From assembly GCA_902790215.1 (NCBI GenBank), contig CADAQX010000001.1, forward strand, positions 1 through 64,000: DNA of 64,000 nt, read 5' to 3'. The notes beneath the pieces are model-generated. The model saw nothing but the letters and a program-made list of their open reading frames with translations, was not told the DNA's origin and did no database searches. Positions 55,415 through 64,000 of this stretch are shown here, one piece after another (positions within the stretch are counted from its first letter, which is position 1; every line of letters starts with the position of its first letter). Both the position numbers and the translations under genes were made by a program. Origin of the DNA: an uncultured Bacteroidota bacterium (GTDB taxonomy: Bacteria > Bacteroidota > Bacteroidia > Bacteroidales > P3).

Positions 55415-56560
55415 ATGAAGAAAGTAAGAACTTGGATAATCTCCATTTTGGCTGTAGTTGCAGTCCTTTGTATCATCGTCTGGTGCATGTGGGGACGTGA
55501 AATCCGCACGCTGGCCTCGCTCCATCAGGTGGGCGACAACCACTATCTCTACTATATGGAGTATAAAGCCGACTACGACCTCGACGAGGTGGTGGCACGC
55601 AATATCGACCAGAACGCCCAGCTGCTCGACTACGTCACCGCCAAGATAGGCAAAGGCATCCCCATCAAAGGCAAGAGCGCACAAGTGGCTGACGAAAACG
55701 GCAAACTCAACACTTTCAACTGCACCAGCCTCCAAGCCCGCAATGCCGAGGGCGACGGCTTCCTCTACGGCCGCAACTACGACTACTTTGCCAACCCCAC
55801 TCTGGTCACTCTCTCCCACCCCAAGAAAGGCTACGCCTCACTGGCCGTCAGCGACATGTCGCACTTCGGCTACAGCCTCGACGAACTACCTGTGTCATTC
55901 AAAAAGAAACTCCTCTGCCTCGCCTCCATCTATGCTCCCGTCGACGGCATCAACGAGAAAGGCCTCTGCACCTCCATCATGGCCCTGCCCCACCAGCCTG
56001 CCAACCAGCAGACCGGACACCACAGCGTTGGCACCAGCATCATCATGCGCCTGTGGCTCGACCGCTGCGCCACCGTCGATGAAGCCCTCGCCATGCTCGA
56101 CACCCTCGACATCCGGCACGACAGCATCGTCGGCTCCGGCTACCACTACATGGTGGCCGACGCACAAGGCCACTGCGCCATCATCGAGTTCGACAAAGAG
56201 GACGGCTGGAAAACCATGGTACTCCGCAAACCTGCCGACTGCAACCACCTGCTGGTCACCAACCACCTCCTCTCGCCCAAATACCGCACCGCCGAGCCCG
56301 ACCCCGCCGTGGGCAACCCCAACAGCCGCAGCTGGTGGCGCTACGAAGTGGCCGAGGACTACCTGATGCAGCACGACGGCACACTGACCCCCGACCAGAT
56401 GTACGAATGCCTCGCCGCTGTCCACTGGGAGCACCTCCTCCTGCCCAACGGCAAAGTGGAAGTGACCCAATACAGCAACATCTACGACCAGTCGGCTCTC
56501 ACCCTGCGCCTGCGCCCCTGGAATCAATACGACTCCGTATATAACTTTGAATTGAAATAG
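55415..56560 (+). CDS. Ntn-type linear amide C-N hydrolase
   Basis: A 381-residue protein with an N-terminal membrane or signal segment (TWIISILAVVAVLCIIVWCM). The likely nucleophile is the Cys in TFNCTSLQARN at about residue 109, followed by GDGFLYGRNYDYF, the choloylglycine-hydrolase/C45-like pattern, in which this Cys becomes N-terminal after self-cleavage. Later motifs are GINEKGLCTSIMALP and YHYMVADAQGHCAIIEFD. The enzyme should hydrolyse a linear amide, perhaps an acyl-amino acid or bile-salt-like compound. The exact substrate cannot be assigned. It follows the GH97 gene after a word array. Confidence 0.85.
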   Translation: MKKVRTWIISILAVVAVLCIIVWCMWGREIRTLASLHQVGDNHYLYYMEYKADYDLDEVVARNIDQNAQLLDYVTAKIGKGIPIKGKSAQVADENGKLNTFNCTSLQARNAEGDGFLYGRNYDYFANPTLVTLSHPKKGYASLAVSDMSHFGYSLDELPVSFKKKLLCLASIYAPVDGINEKGLCTSIMALPHQPANQQTGHHSVGTSIIMRLWLDRCATVDEALAMLDTLDIRHDSIVGSGYHYMVADAQGHCAIIEFDKEDGWKTMVLRKPADCNHLLVTNHLLSPKYRTAEPDPAVGNPNSRSWWRYEVAEDYLMQHDGTLTPDQMYECLAAVHWEHLLLPNGKVEVTQYSNIYDQSALTLRLRPWNQYDSVYNFELK

Positions 56561-56620
56561 CCTCAGCAGCAGCATTTACAGCCGACTGTGCAAGGCACCG
56601 CTATCGCCACCCTTCACTTA

Positions 56621-58817
56621 TCAAAAGAGACTCAAGTCCCACTCCCCTGCCTCGACAGTACGCTGACGGGAGGAGTTTGGGAACACGGTGGCCGTTGTGC
56701 CTGCCGGGACAGACAAATGCATATTACCGCCCTCGATTGACACACGGATGGTGCCGTATGGCGTGGGCTTGGTAGCACGGAGCCAGTCGATACCTGGGCA
56801 CGGCTGCGGGTCGATAAAGAAATGTCGGTAGCCTGGAGCCTTGGGGTCAGGACGGATTCCGGCCAAAGCCTGATAGAACCAGATGCCGATGCCGTTGTAG
56901 CAGTTGTGCACACGGCTGCGGTCTTCCTTGCCCTCCATTCCGCAACCCCACGACTCCCACGTGGTGGTGGCACCGTTCTCAATCATATATAGGTATCCGG
57001 GATAGTCCTTCTGTCTCAATATGGTGGACATCAAATCCGCCTGTCGCTCCTGTATGCACCACTCCGTAAAGATGGGCACACCCATAAGGCCGACAGCGAT
57101 GTGGTCGCGGTACTTGTTGTGGCAGTCAGCCAACAGCTGCTCCCTCACGGCAGCACGGGTCGCGCTGTCCGGCGGGATGCCCATCAGCAGGGCATAGCAC
57201 TGGTCAAGGGGTGTGCCATTGGCATAGGTGTGTGTCACGGGGTGATAAAAGTGGCGGTGGATAGCGATTTTGAGTTTTTGCCGCCAATCGGCAAAACGCA
57301 CGGCGTCTTCGTTGTGACCCGTCATGCGGGCCATCTGCACCATATCAGCAAGGCAGTCCGCCAGGAAACAGTTGCTGACGTGCAGTACCGACTCTCCACC
57401 GATGTCAACCCCTTCGGGTGCCAGCCAGTCGCCGAGGAACCACCCCCGCCGCTCGTTGTCGGGCCAGGGCTTCAGGATTCCATCCTCGCAATGCTTTTCC
57501 ACAAAACCCAGCCAGCGGCACATCTCTTCGTAATGGCGAAGCACCAGACTGCTGTCGCCGTAATTGAGAAAAGTGCGCCAAGGAGCCTTGATGATAAATC
57601 CGCTCCAATAGGGGCCGCCGCCGGTGTGGAAAGCGGGCGCCACATAGGGCAGGTCGCCCATGGAGTCCATCGCATCCTCCCATGCTCTCAACCAATTGAG
57701 GTAGGTGTCGTGCACATCCCATAGGGTCTGCAACGTCATCGTGGAGGAGTTCCCGTCGCCGCCGTACCCCATGCGCTCAATATGCGGGCAATCCACCATA
57801 TAGCCGCTGAAGGTGAGGCAGCTGAGCGTGTATTTCACCATATCGTGTATCGCGTTCAGCCGTGGGTCGGAACACTCGAAAGTGGCGCCCTCCCTGGGAT
57901 TGACAGCACTGATCTGCAACGCACGGGCAGCCACAATACCGGCACCTTTGATACGCACATAGCGGAAAGCATGCATGTGGAATCTGTTTTGGAAAATATC
58001 CTGCCCCTCGCCATCCGATATGTACATGTCGGTCTCGGTAAACGGTGGCTTGGCCTCCCGATGGTCGAGATATTCCATTGACACCGCTGTGCCAGCCTCC
58101 ATAGGGGAGAAAACGGCATTGAACCAGCCTGTCACCACACGCCCGAAGTCAATGACCAGACTGCCGTCCGGTTCCTTCTCACAGGACAGAAATTTCAGCG
58201 TGTCAACAATGCGGTTGCCCTTGAACTCCTGCCCCCGAATCGATCTTTTAAAGAAATAAGCGGTGTAGTCTGGCGTAACGACAGTATCGCCAATCTCCAT
58301 CGGAACCCGTGATGCCGCCCGCCATTCGGGTTTTGCCCGAGCATCGTACCGCTCGCCGCCGAACTGCATGGGTTGCCAGCTGCCGGTGTAGCCATAGCCC
58401 GAAGGCGAAGCCTCCCAAGAGGTGTCGGTCTCGGCAAAATCACCTATTTCCCTGGTGTTTGACCACCACACCTGGGCGCTCGCCGCCGCCGTCTGATGAT
58501 AGACACGACCCCAGCCCTGACCTATCCACAGCAGCAGCTCGTTCTCGCCCTTTTTAAGGTATTTCCTGATACGGTACCGCACCTCCAATGCCATCACGTC
58601 AAGCTGCGACACAGCGGGTTGCATCACAAAATCGCCCACCTTCATCCCGTTCACATACACTTCGTGGTAACCAATGGAAGCGACATCCAGATACACACTC
58701 CCATAATACGAGGGCTCTTCGGTAAGGATAATCTTCTTACGCAGCATCGGCGTCTCTGCCCAGCCCAGGCAAAAAGGCAAAAGCCAACGCCAAGAGAACC
58801 GCTGTCTTACGAAACAT
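56621..58817 (-). CDS. GH78 alpha-L-rhamnosidase-like enzyme, apparent frameshift at the signal peptide
   Basis: The main reading frame (56621-58780) encodes about 719 residues: an N-terminal beta domain (YGSVYLDVASIGYHEVYVNG, then LLLWIGQGWGR) and the GH78 (alpha/alpha)6 barrel with DCPHIERMGYGGDGNSSTMT and GWFLGDWLAPEG. It has no ATG of its own at the right place. A signal peptide MFRKTAVLLALAFAF starts at 58817 in another frame and runs into stops. Deleting one T from the T5 run near 58766-58775 (minus strand) joins them as LAFAFCLGWAETPML, a perfect secretion signal. It is a frameshift, a sequencing error or a phase-variable tract. Confidence 0.75.
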
Positions 58818-58885
58818 CGTTGATATGTTCATATGTTTATATGTTGATACGTTGATATGATGCGAGCCGTATAAACTTATCAACT
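58818..58885. repeat. Intergenic word array (TTGATATG / ATCAACTT)
   Basis: GTTGATATGTTCATATG and TATGTTGATACGTTGATATG words face ACTTATCAACTTATCAAC across GCGAGCC, between the frameshifted GH78 gene and the DUF3267 gene. Confidence 0.65.
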
Positions 58886-59482
58886 TATCAACGGACAACG
58901 GTAAGGTGCCGTGGGATGATAAACAATACATCCAGGCTCGGACGGATGGTCATATACCAGCGTGTCGGGCGGCTCCTTACGAATAGCCCACACAATCAGC
59001 ACATCGCCCATGGCGCAGCCGATGAAGATGGCACCGAACAGCATCAGCCAAAGGCTGTGTGTGGCAAACGACAGCAAGAAAGGCACCACGCCCAACAACA
59101 GCAGGGGCATCAAAGCCCCCACCACATATTTCCGCTTGCTCATCGGCACATCAATGTGGCAATAGACCCCTCCGCGCAGCAACCCGAAGCGCAGATGGCT
59201 GAAACCGCTGCGGGTCGCCCACATCCAAGTAAAGCCATGTATCAGTTCGTGCACGGCAATGCCTACCCAGAAACCTACGATAAACAGCATACCGTTCCAT
59301 GGATTACCCATAGAGAAACTGCCCCAGATGGCATACATGCCCGCCACCCCCAACAAACAGAACAGACCCAGCACCCCAAGTGCCATAACGTTGGCCTTGA
59401 GCATGCCAATAGTTCTCAATTCAGCCGCATACCCCTCCATCTCGGGTATGGACTCGACCGTTTTCTTGTGTTTATTACTCAT
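58880..59482 (-). CDS. DUF3267 membrane protein (putative zincin)
   Basis: A 200-residue integral membrane protein with four hydrophobic helices (VMALGVLGLFCLLGVAGMYA, MLFIVGFWVGIAV, MPLLLLGVVPFLLSF, LWLMLFGAIFIGCAM). HELIH in VGIAVHELIHGFTW is a zinc metallopeptidase motif, and GDVLIVWAIRK supplies a possible Asp ligand, as in DUF3267 proteins. An intramembrane protease activity is inferred from the motif only. The gene ends in the word array before the GH78 gene. Confidence 0.82.
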   Translation of the reverse strand: MSNKHKKTVESIPEMEGYAAELRTIGMLKANVMALGVLGLFCLLGVAGMYAIWGSFSMGNPWNGMLFIVGFWVGIAVHELIHGFTWMWATRSGFSHLRFGLLRGGVYCHIDVPMSKRKYVVGALMPLLLLGVVPFLLSFATHSLWLMLFGAIFIGCAMGDVLIVWAIRKEPPDTLVYDHPSEPGCIVYHPTAPYRCPLIS

Positions 59483-59567
59483 GGCATTATAACGTCCTCC
59501 TGCCGATTATAGTATTAAATAGACACTATTTTTTAGCCCCTATAGTCGATATGTGGGAAAAAAATCG

Positions 59568-59576
59568 TAATTTTGC
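59568..59576 (+). promoter_or_regulatory. -7 promoter element for the second C1B peptidase
   Basis: TAATTTTGC, preceded by GTGGGAAAAAAATC, lies 44 bases before the ATG at 59620. Confidence 0.75.
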
Positions 59577-59619
59577 AGCGCAAAAAATGAAAGTACAAAT
59601 CAATACAACATTATCCAAA

Positions 59620-60843
59620 ATGAAGAAAGCATTCTTATTCCTCGGCGTTATCGCCATGTGCACCACCGTTTTCGCACAGACCGAACAGAAAGAGAAAGAA
59701 GACGAAGGCTACAAATTCACCATCGTGAAAGAGCTCCCCGTCACCTCCGTCAAAAACCAGCACCGCGCCGGCACCTGCTGGTGCTACAGCGGCCTGGCAT
59801 TCATCGAAGCCGAACTGCTCCGCATGAACAAAGGCACCTACGACTTCAGCGAAATGTACATCGTCGAAAACACCTACAACGACCGCGCCATGGCCGCCAT
59901 CCGCACCAGCGGCGACGTCAGCTTCAGCCAGGGCGGCTCCTTCTACGATGTCATCTATGGCATGAAGACCTTTGGTCTTGTGCCCGAAACCGAGATGCGT
60001 CCCGGTGTTGAATACGGCGACACCCTCTCCGACCACACCGAGCTCAGCGCCGTCACCGACGCCATGGTGGCCGCCATCGCCAAGAGCGACAAACTCAAAA
60101 AACTCCAGACCGACAAAGACGGCCAGCTCCTTTGCATCAAAGCCATCCGCGCCGCCCACGCTGTCTATCTGGGACAGATGCCCGAGAAATTCACCTACAA
60201 CGGCAAACAGTACACCCCCAAAAGCTTCTACGAGAGCCTCGGCCTCAACCCCGACGACTACGTAAGCCTCACCTCCTACACCCATCACCCCTTCTATGAG
60301 AAGTTCCCCCTCGAAATCCAGGACAACTGGCGCCACGCCCAGTGCTACAACGTCCCCCTCGACGAAATGATGCAAATCTTCGACAACGCCATTGCCAACG
60401 GCTACACCGTTGCCTGGGGCGCCGACGTCAGCGAGCAGGGCTTCCGCATGGGCACCCGCAAAGGCTTCTGCGTGCTCCCCGCCACCACAGTGACCGCCAC
60501 CATGGGTAGCGACATGGCCCACTGGACCGGCATGAAAGCCAAAGACATTCAGGACGAAGCCGCCAAGCACCCCACACCCCAGCGCTGGGTCACACAGCAG
60601 GAACGCCAGCTGGCCTACGACAACCGCGAGACCACCGACGACCACGGCATGCTCATCTACGGCACCGCCAAAGACCAAATGGGCAACGAATACTACATGG
60701 TCAAAAACAGCTGGGGCGACTACGGCGACTACCACGGCATGTTCTTCGCCAGCAAAGCCTTCGTCCGCTACAAAACCATGAACATCATCGTCCACAAAGA
60801 CGCACTTCCCAAGGACATCAAGAAAAAACTCGGCATCAAATAA
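59620..60843 (+). CDS. Secreted C1B-family cysteine peptidase, second copy
   Basis: A 407-residue exported peptidase with a signal peptide (cleavage near TVFAQ). The active-site regions are SVKNQHRAGTCWCYSGLAFI (Gln and Cys), DDHGMLIYGTAKD (His) and MVKNSWGDYGDYHG (Asn), a full papain-type triad. It is shorter than the paralogue at 48409 and has a CWCY instead of CWMF active-site segment. The ATG at 59620 follows the promoter by the usual distance. In-frame ATGs at 59551 and 59587 are rejected: the first lies before the -7 element and the second would leave almost no leader. A strong terminator follows. Confidence 0.92.
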   Translation: MKKAFLFLGVIAMCTTVFAQTEQKEKEDEGYKFTIVKELPVTSVKNQHRAGTCWCYSGLAFIEAELLRMNKGTYDFSEMYIVENTYNDRAMAAIRTSGDVSFSQGGSFYDVIYGMKTFGLVPETEMRPGVEYGDTLSDHTELSAVTDAMVAAIAKSDKLKKLQTDKDGQLLCIKAIRAAHAVYLGQMPEKFTYNGKQYTPKSFYESLGLNPDDYVSLTSYTHHPFYEKFPLEIQDNWRHAQCYNVPLDEMMQIFDNAIANGYTVAWGADVSEQGFRMGTRKGFCVLPATTVTATMGSDMAHWTGMKAKDIQDEAAKHPTPQRWVTQQERQLAYDNRETTDDHGMLIYGTAKDQMGNEYYMVKNSWGDYGDYHGMFFASKAFVRYKTMNIIVHKDALPKDIKKKLGIK

Positions 60844-60892
60844 CACACACACCCATGCGGCAGACACCAAAAGCCGCAACACCCACACAAAC

Positions 60893-60922
60893 AAAGGGGC
60901 TGTACATCCGCAGCCCCTTTCC
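60893..60922 (+). terminator. Rho-independent terminator
   Basis: AAAGGGGCTG (60893-60902) pairs with CAGCCCCTTT (60911-60920) around 8 bases. It lies between the C1B peptidase and the cardiolipin synthase genes. Confidence 0.75.
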
Positions 60923-60940
60923 TTAACCATACTGCACCAC

Positions 60941-62179
60941 ATGAATCCGATATGCATAACCCTCTCGTCGGCCGCCATAGCCATCGCGCTATGGCTTGCC
61001 TGGCTCACCGGCAAGCCAGTAAACCGCCCGCTGCTCGACCGTAAAAGCGAACAGGCCCTCACCGCCATGCTGCCGCCGGACAGCGAAGAAGGCAACGCCA
61101 CCGCCACCTATACCGGATTCGCGCCCATGCTCGATGACCTCCTTGCCGACATCAACGCCGCGCAGCACCATGTCCACATCCAGTTCTTCAAGTTCGAAAC
61201 CGACTGCATAGCCCAGCGCATCGGTGACGCACTGGCCACCAAAGCGGCACAAGGCGTCGAAGTACGCCTGCTGTACGACGACATCGTCAACAAGAGCCAC
61301 AAATGGTACTACCGCACACTCTCCAAACAAGGAGTGCAAGTCCAGGGCTTTGCACCCGTCCACATCCCCTTCCTTCGCAAACAAGACAACTACCGCAACC
61401 ACCGCAAAGTAGTGGTAATCGATGGCCGCACAGGCTACCTCGGCGGCATGAACATAGCCGAGCGCTACCTCTACGGACTTGACTGGGGACCCTGGCGCGA
61501 CACACAGATGCGCATCAAAGGCCCCGCCGTGGCGCAAATGCAGCATGCCTTCCTGTCCGACTGGTGCCATGCAACAGGCCAGCTGCTCGACCGACCCGCC
61601 TACTTCCCAAAGCCCGTCACCGTCGGGAACAGCCGCATACAGATACTCACATCCGGCCCCATAGGCAACGGCCCCGCCATCATGCACCGCACCGTGCAGA
61701 TGCTCGACCAAAGCCAAGAATACATCTACTTAGAGTCGCCCTACTTCATCCCCACACCCGAAGTGATGCAAGCCCTGTGCCGGGCTGCACAGCGCGGAGT
61801 GGACGTGCGCCTGCTCCTTCCCGCGCGCAGCGACCGCGGCGTGCTGGTGCTGCCTGCCTCCATGTCATACGTGGCGCAGGCACTTGATGCCGGAGCCCGG
61901 ATAGGGCTCTACCGCAGCGGATTCCTGCACGCCAAAACCATAGTGGCCGACGACCTCACGGCAACCGTAGGCTCCACCAACATCGACCCCCGAAGCTATC
62001 TCCTCGACCACGAGATAGGGGCATTCGTCACCGACCGCAACTTCGCGCTCGAAATCAAACACCAATTCCTTGCCGACGAGGAGCAATCGGAATACATCGA
62101 CAAAACCGCGTGGGCACACCGACCGCTCCGTCGCAAAGCCCTGGAACGCTTCGCCCGCCTCTTCTCATCGCAACTCTGA
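60941..62179 (+). CDS. cls: Cardiolipin synthase (phospholipase D family)
   Basis: A 412-residue protein with an N-terminal hydrophobic helix (AAIAIALWLAWLTG) and two HKD motifs: NHRKVVVIDGRTGYLGGMN and LHAKTIVADDLTATVGSTN, each H-x-K-x4-D followed by a G and N/S pair. It joins two phosphatidylglycerol molecules, or PG and another phospholipid, to make cardiolipin in the inner membrane. The next gene, 44 bases downstream, is a CDP-alcohol phosphatidyltransferase, so phospholipid synthesis genes lie together. Length is slightly shorter than E. coli ClsA, as usual in this phylum. Confidence 0.93.
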   Translation: MNPICITLSSAAIAIALWLAWLTGKPVNRPLLDRKSEQALTAMLPPDSEEGNATATYTGFAPMLDDLLADINAAQHHVHIQFFKFETDCIAQRIGDALATKAAQGVEVRLLYDDIVNKSHKWYYRTLSKQGVQVQGFAPVHIPFLRKQDNYRNHRKVVVIDGRTGYLGGMNIAERYLYGLDWGPWRDTQMRIKGPAVAQMQHAFLSDWCHATGQLLDRPAYFPKPVTVGNSRIQILTSGPIGNGPAIMHRTVQMLDQSQEYIYLESPYFIPTPEVMQALCRAAQRGVDVRLLLPARSDRGVLVLPASMSYVAQALDAGARIGLYRSGFLHAKTIVADDLTATVGSTNIDPRSYLLDHEIGAFVTDRNFALEIKHQFLADEEQSEYIDKTAWAHRPLRRKALERFARLFSSQL

Positions 62180-62223
62180 AAAAACCAACTCACCTATCCA
62201 ACCCCAAAACCGCAGACACACAC

Positions 62224-62922
62224 ATGAACCAAGCACAACGCATCCAAACCTCCTTCATCAACGGAATAGAAAAACGCGCCCTCGTATGGCTAGCCAAACG
62301 CATGCCCCGCTGGGTAAACTCCGACATGCTCACCGCCGTGGGAACCCTCGGCGCACTCATCGTAGCCATAGGCTTCGCCCTCTCATGCCTCAACGTGCAG
62401 TGGCTCTGGCTCAGTTCCTTCGGACTGCTTGTCAACTGGTTTGGCGACTCGCTCGACGGCACCCTGGCACGTGTCCGCGACTGCCAGCGCCCCGTCTACG
62501 GCTACTATGTCGACCACACCGTCGACTGCATCAACGAAGGCCTCATGTTCATCGGCGCAGGCCTCTCGCCCTTCCTCCATCTCGACCTTGCCCTGCTGGC
62601 CTACGCCATCTACCTTGTCCTCACCATCAACGTCAGCATCAACGCCCACCTCAAAGGCGAATTCCGCCTGACCTACTTCAAACTCGGCCCCACCGAATTC
62701 CGCATCATCATCGTTGTGGCAAACACACTGCTCATAGCCATCCCCGCCCTGGCCGCCATAGCCAACACCCACACCCTCTTCGGCCTCACCGTCACCATGC
62801 ACATCCTCGACTACGTAGCCGCCTTCATCATCCTCGCCATGGCCCTCATCTACATAGTCACCACCATATCCGACGCCCGCAAATACGCCGCCATCGATCC
62901 CAAGAAACCCCGCCAGAAATAG
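62224..62922 (+). CDS. CDP-alcohol phosphatidyltransferase
   Basis: A 232-residue integral membrane protein. The signature GDSLDGTLARVRDCQRPVYG, continued by YYVDHTVD, fits D-G-x2-A-R-x8-G-x3-D-x3-D, with the catalytic Asp residues. Several hydrophobic helices follow, such as LALLAYAIYLVLTINVSI and AAFIILAMALIYIVTTI. It transfers a phosphoalcohol from CDP-diacylglycerol; which alcohol (glycerol 3-phosphate, inositol-like or serine) cannot be told. The ATG at 62224 gives the normal start. It is the last gene of the operon with the cardiolipin synthase. Confidence 0.9.
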   Translation: MNQAQRIQTSFINGIEKRALVWLAKRMPRWVNSDMLTAVGTLGALIVAIGFALSCLNVQWLWLSSFGLLVNWFGDSLDGTLARVRDCQRPVYGYYVDHTVDCINEGLMFIGAGLSPFLHLDLALLAYAIYLVLTINVSINAHLKGEFRLTYFKLGPTEFRIIIVVANTLLIAIPALAAIANTHTLFGLTVTMHILDYVAAFIILAMALIYIVTTISDARKYAAIDPKKPRQK

Positions 62923-62955
62923 AAAAAGACGCCCCAATAAAAATTTAATCCTAAC

Positions 62956-63284
62956 GTTTGACAAGTATAACCAGTCGTTGATGCAACCATCAAGCGCCGT
63001 CATTTATTCGATCGTTATTCGATCGTTTTCCCTTTCTTCTCCGTTTCACAAAGGGAAAAATGAGGGAAACATATCGGAAAACGATAAAATAAAGAACGAC
63101 ACAACATCGAGCCCAAAAGGCACACAGAAGAACGTTGGGAACAAATATGCGACACTATCGGAATGTTGAGGAAAAGTGGCGTAAGCTGGCATAATCCCAT
63201 ACAGAATAATAAGTAAATTACGCGCGAAGCGGCAAGCGTCTCACGGAAAAGCTGAATTGGACGGGAATAAAGGATAAAACTTGT
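62956..63284. repeat. Dispersed 330-bp repeat, copy B
   Basis: This copy is in the same orientation as 19819-20156 and matches it along the whole length, starting GTTTGACAAGTATAACCAG and ending near AAGGATAAAACTTG. The internal hairpin arms CCCTTT and AAAGGG are kept with a longer loop. There is no credible ORF. It fills most of the gap before the final gene. Confidence 0.75.
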
Positions 63285-63356
63285 CTAACTCAAGTTAATC
63301 TTTATCGACAAGGTATCCAGAAAGCTTTGTTTCAAATCTGTTGTTGCTTCACATTT

Positions 63357-64000
63357 CTATTGAATAGCCTTCACCAAACGGACAGAATTCCCTTGACTAC
63401 GAGCGAAATATTGGTGGCCGAAATTAACAGATGAGGTATTAAACAGAACAGCAAGAGCGTAATATTTATCCCATGTTGCAGTTCCTGATTTGGATGATGT
63501 CCAATAATAACCAGTCATATTATTTTCGTCAGTACTATTTCCTATCCGCTTGCCAGCGGCTGGGAGGAAGACTGCTCCAGTTGATTCCAATATCGACCAT
63601 TGCGCAAGGGAAATGGCTGAATTATTCCAACCAGCATGAACGTTGTTGTAAATTGTAATAGGATTAGTAATGATTAAAGGCCACTCGAATTCATCGGGGA
63701 AAAGAATGATACCTTTTATCTGATTTACTTGCACTTCTGCGAATTTGATATTGCTAACAGAACCAATTGTAACACCTGTGCGACCATCCAATATATAGTC
63801 CCATTCGTCACTTGTTGGCGTTCTCCAAGTCGCTGCAGGATAGTCATCAATCATATTATATATACCCCAATCATAATTAGCTGTAGTAGTTAAATTAATG
63901 TCATTATTTTTATTAAAATATGCATTATTTTCTGTTGAGAACAGTGTGGGTGAGAAACCGTTGTAGCCACTTGTTGCCCATCCGAACAAGTCTATCCAGC
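63357..64000 (-). CDS. Fibrobacter-type major paralogous domain protein (5' end outside the window)
   Basis: The 3' part of a gene whose frame stays open through the right edge, so the start is not seen. The encoded sequence has LFGWATSGYNG near the edge, then AATWRTPTSDEWDYIL, LFPDEFEWPLI, FLPAAGKRIGNS and YYWTSSKSGTATWDKYYALA, ending NSVRLVKAIQ. This is the Fibrobacter succinogenes major paralogous domain, a C-type-lectin-like fold related to the formylglycine-generating superfamily, found in secreted proteins of Bacteroidota. A surface role is likely; the exact function is unknown. It is AT-richer than the neighbouring lipid genes. Confidence 0.8.
   Translation of the reverse strand, partial: WIDLFGWATSGYNGFSPTLFSTENNAYFNKNNDINLTTTANYDWGIYNMIDDYPAATWRTPTSDEWDYILDGRTGVTIGSVSNIKFAEVQVNQIKGIILFPDEFEWPLIITNPITIYNNVHAGWNNSAISLAQWSILESTGAVFLPAAGKRIGNSTDENNMTGYYWTSSKSGTATWDKYYALAVLFNTSSVNFGHQYFARSQGNSVRLVKAIQ

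Overview
The window is bacterial chromosome from a member of the Bacteroidota, most likely order Bacteroidales. The evidence is the promoter signature TAnnTTTGC 25-60 bases before many starts, the near absence of Shine-Dalgarno sites, a fused MurF-alanine racemase, type IX secretion (T9SS) genes with proteins ending in T9SS sorting domains, DUF2851, OstA-like, DUF1846 and FloA genes, and a GH97 enzyme. Core genes are GC-rich. Three accessory stretches are clearly AT-richer. No rRNA, tRNA, CRISPR array or transposase was found.

Layout. 1-2.4 kb: a small AT-rich module of an ATPase and a probable PD-(D/E)xK nuclease, bounded by terminators with similar tails and followed by a MITE-like repeat. 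2.5-9.8 kb (minus strand): murF-alr, DUF2851, dnaJ, grpE and an OstA-like gene (cell wall, chaperone and LPS-export functions). 9.9-15.6 kb: an accessory island with an MntA orphan and a HepT remnant, an unassigned three-gene cassette, an orphan antitoxin-like gene, a complete MntA/HepT pair, a probable structured RNA of about 265 nt, an unknown ORF, three small membrane proteins and broken gene fragments. A terminator-plus-promoter block of 50-80 bp recurs four times through it. 15.6-24.9 kb: T9SS genes, with porP and a GldK/GldJ-type lipoprotein on the minus strand and porU-porV on the plus strand. 24.9-32.5 kb: ispF, clpS-like, nfeD-floA, DUF2147, a secreted M1 peptidase and two glycosyltransferases. 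32.9-36.5 kb: two secreted proteins, one with a T9SS sorting domain. 37-47 kb: DUF1846, then a minus-strand run guaB, two parvulin isomerases, moxR, an unknown secreted protein and panB. 47-63 kb: extracytoplasmic and catabolic genes (a TlpA-like lipoprotein, two C1B peptidases, a phospholipase C/P1-like protein, a C69 peptidase, GH97, an Ntn amidohydrolase, a frameshifted GH78, DUF3267) and phospholipid synthesis (a cardiolipin synthase and a CDP-alcohol phosphatidyltransferase). The window ends inside a Fibrobacter-type paralogous-domain gene.

How the parts work together. The T9SS genes would export and process the M1 peptidase and the 699-residue repeat protein, and PorU itself carries the sorting domain. 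The parvulins and the OstA-like protein fit outer-membrane biogenesis. The hydrolases between 48 and 61 kb look like a peptide- and glycan-degrading set.

The best candidates for something undescribed are the ATPase-nuclease pair (334-2099), the three-gene cassette (10473-11685) and the structured RNA with the ORF after it (13030-14037). Several dispersed repeat families are also notable, including short word arrays that sit between genes and also lie in frame inside the GH97 and M1 genes.
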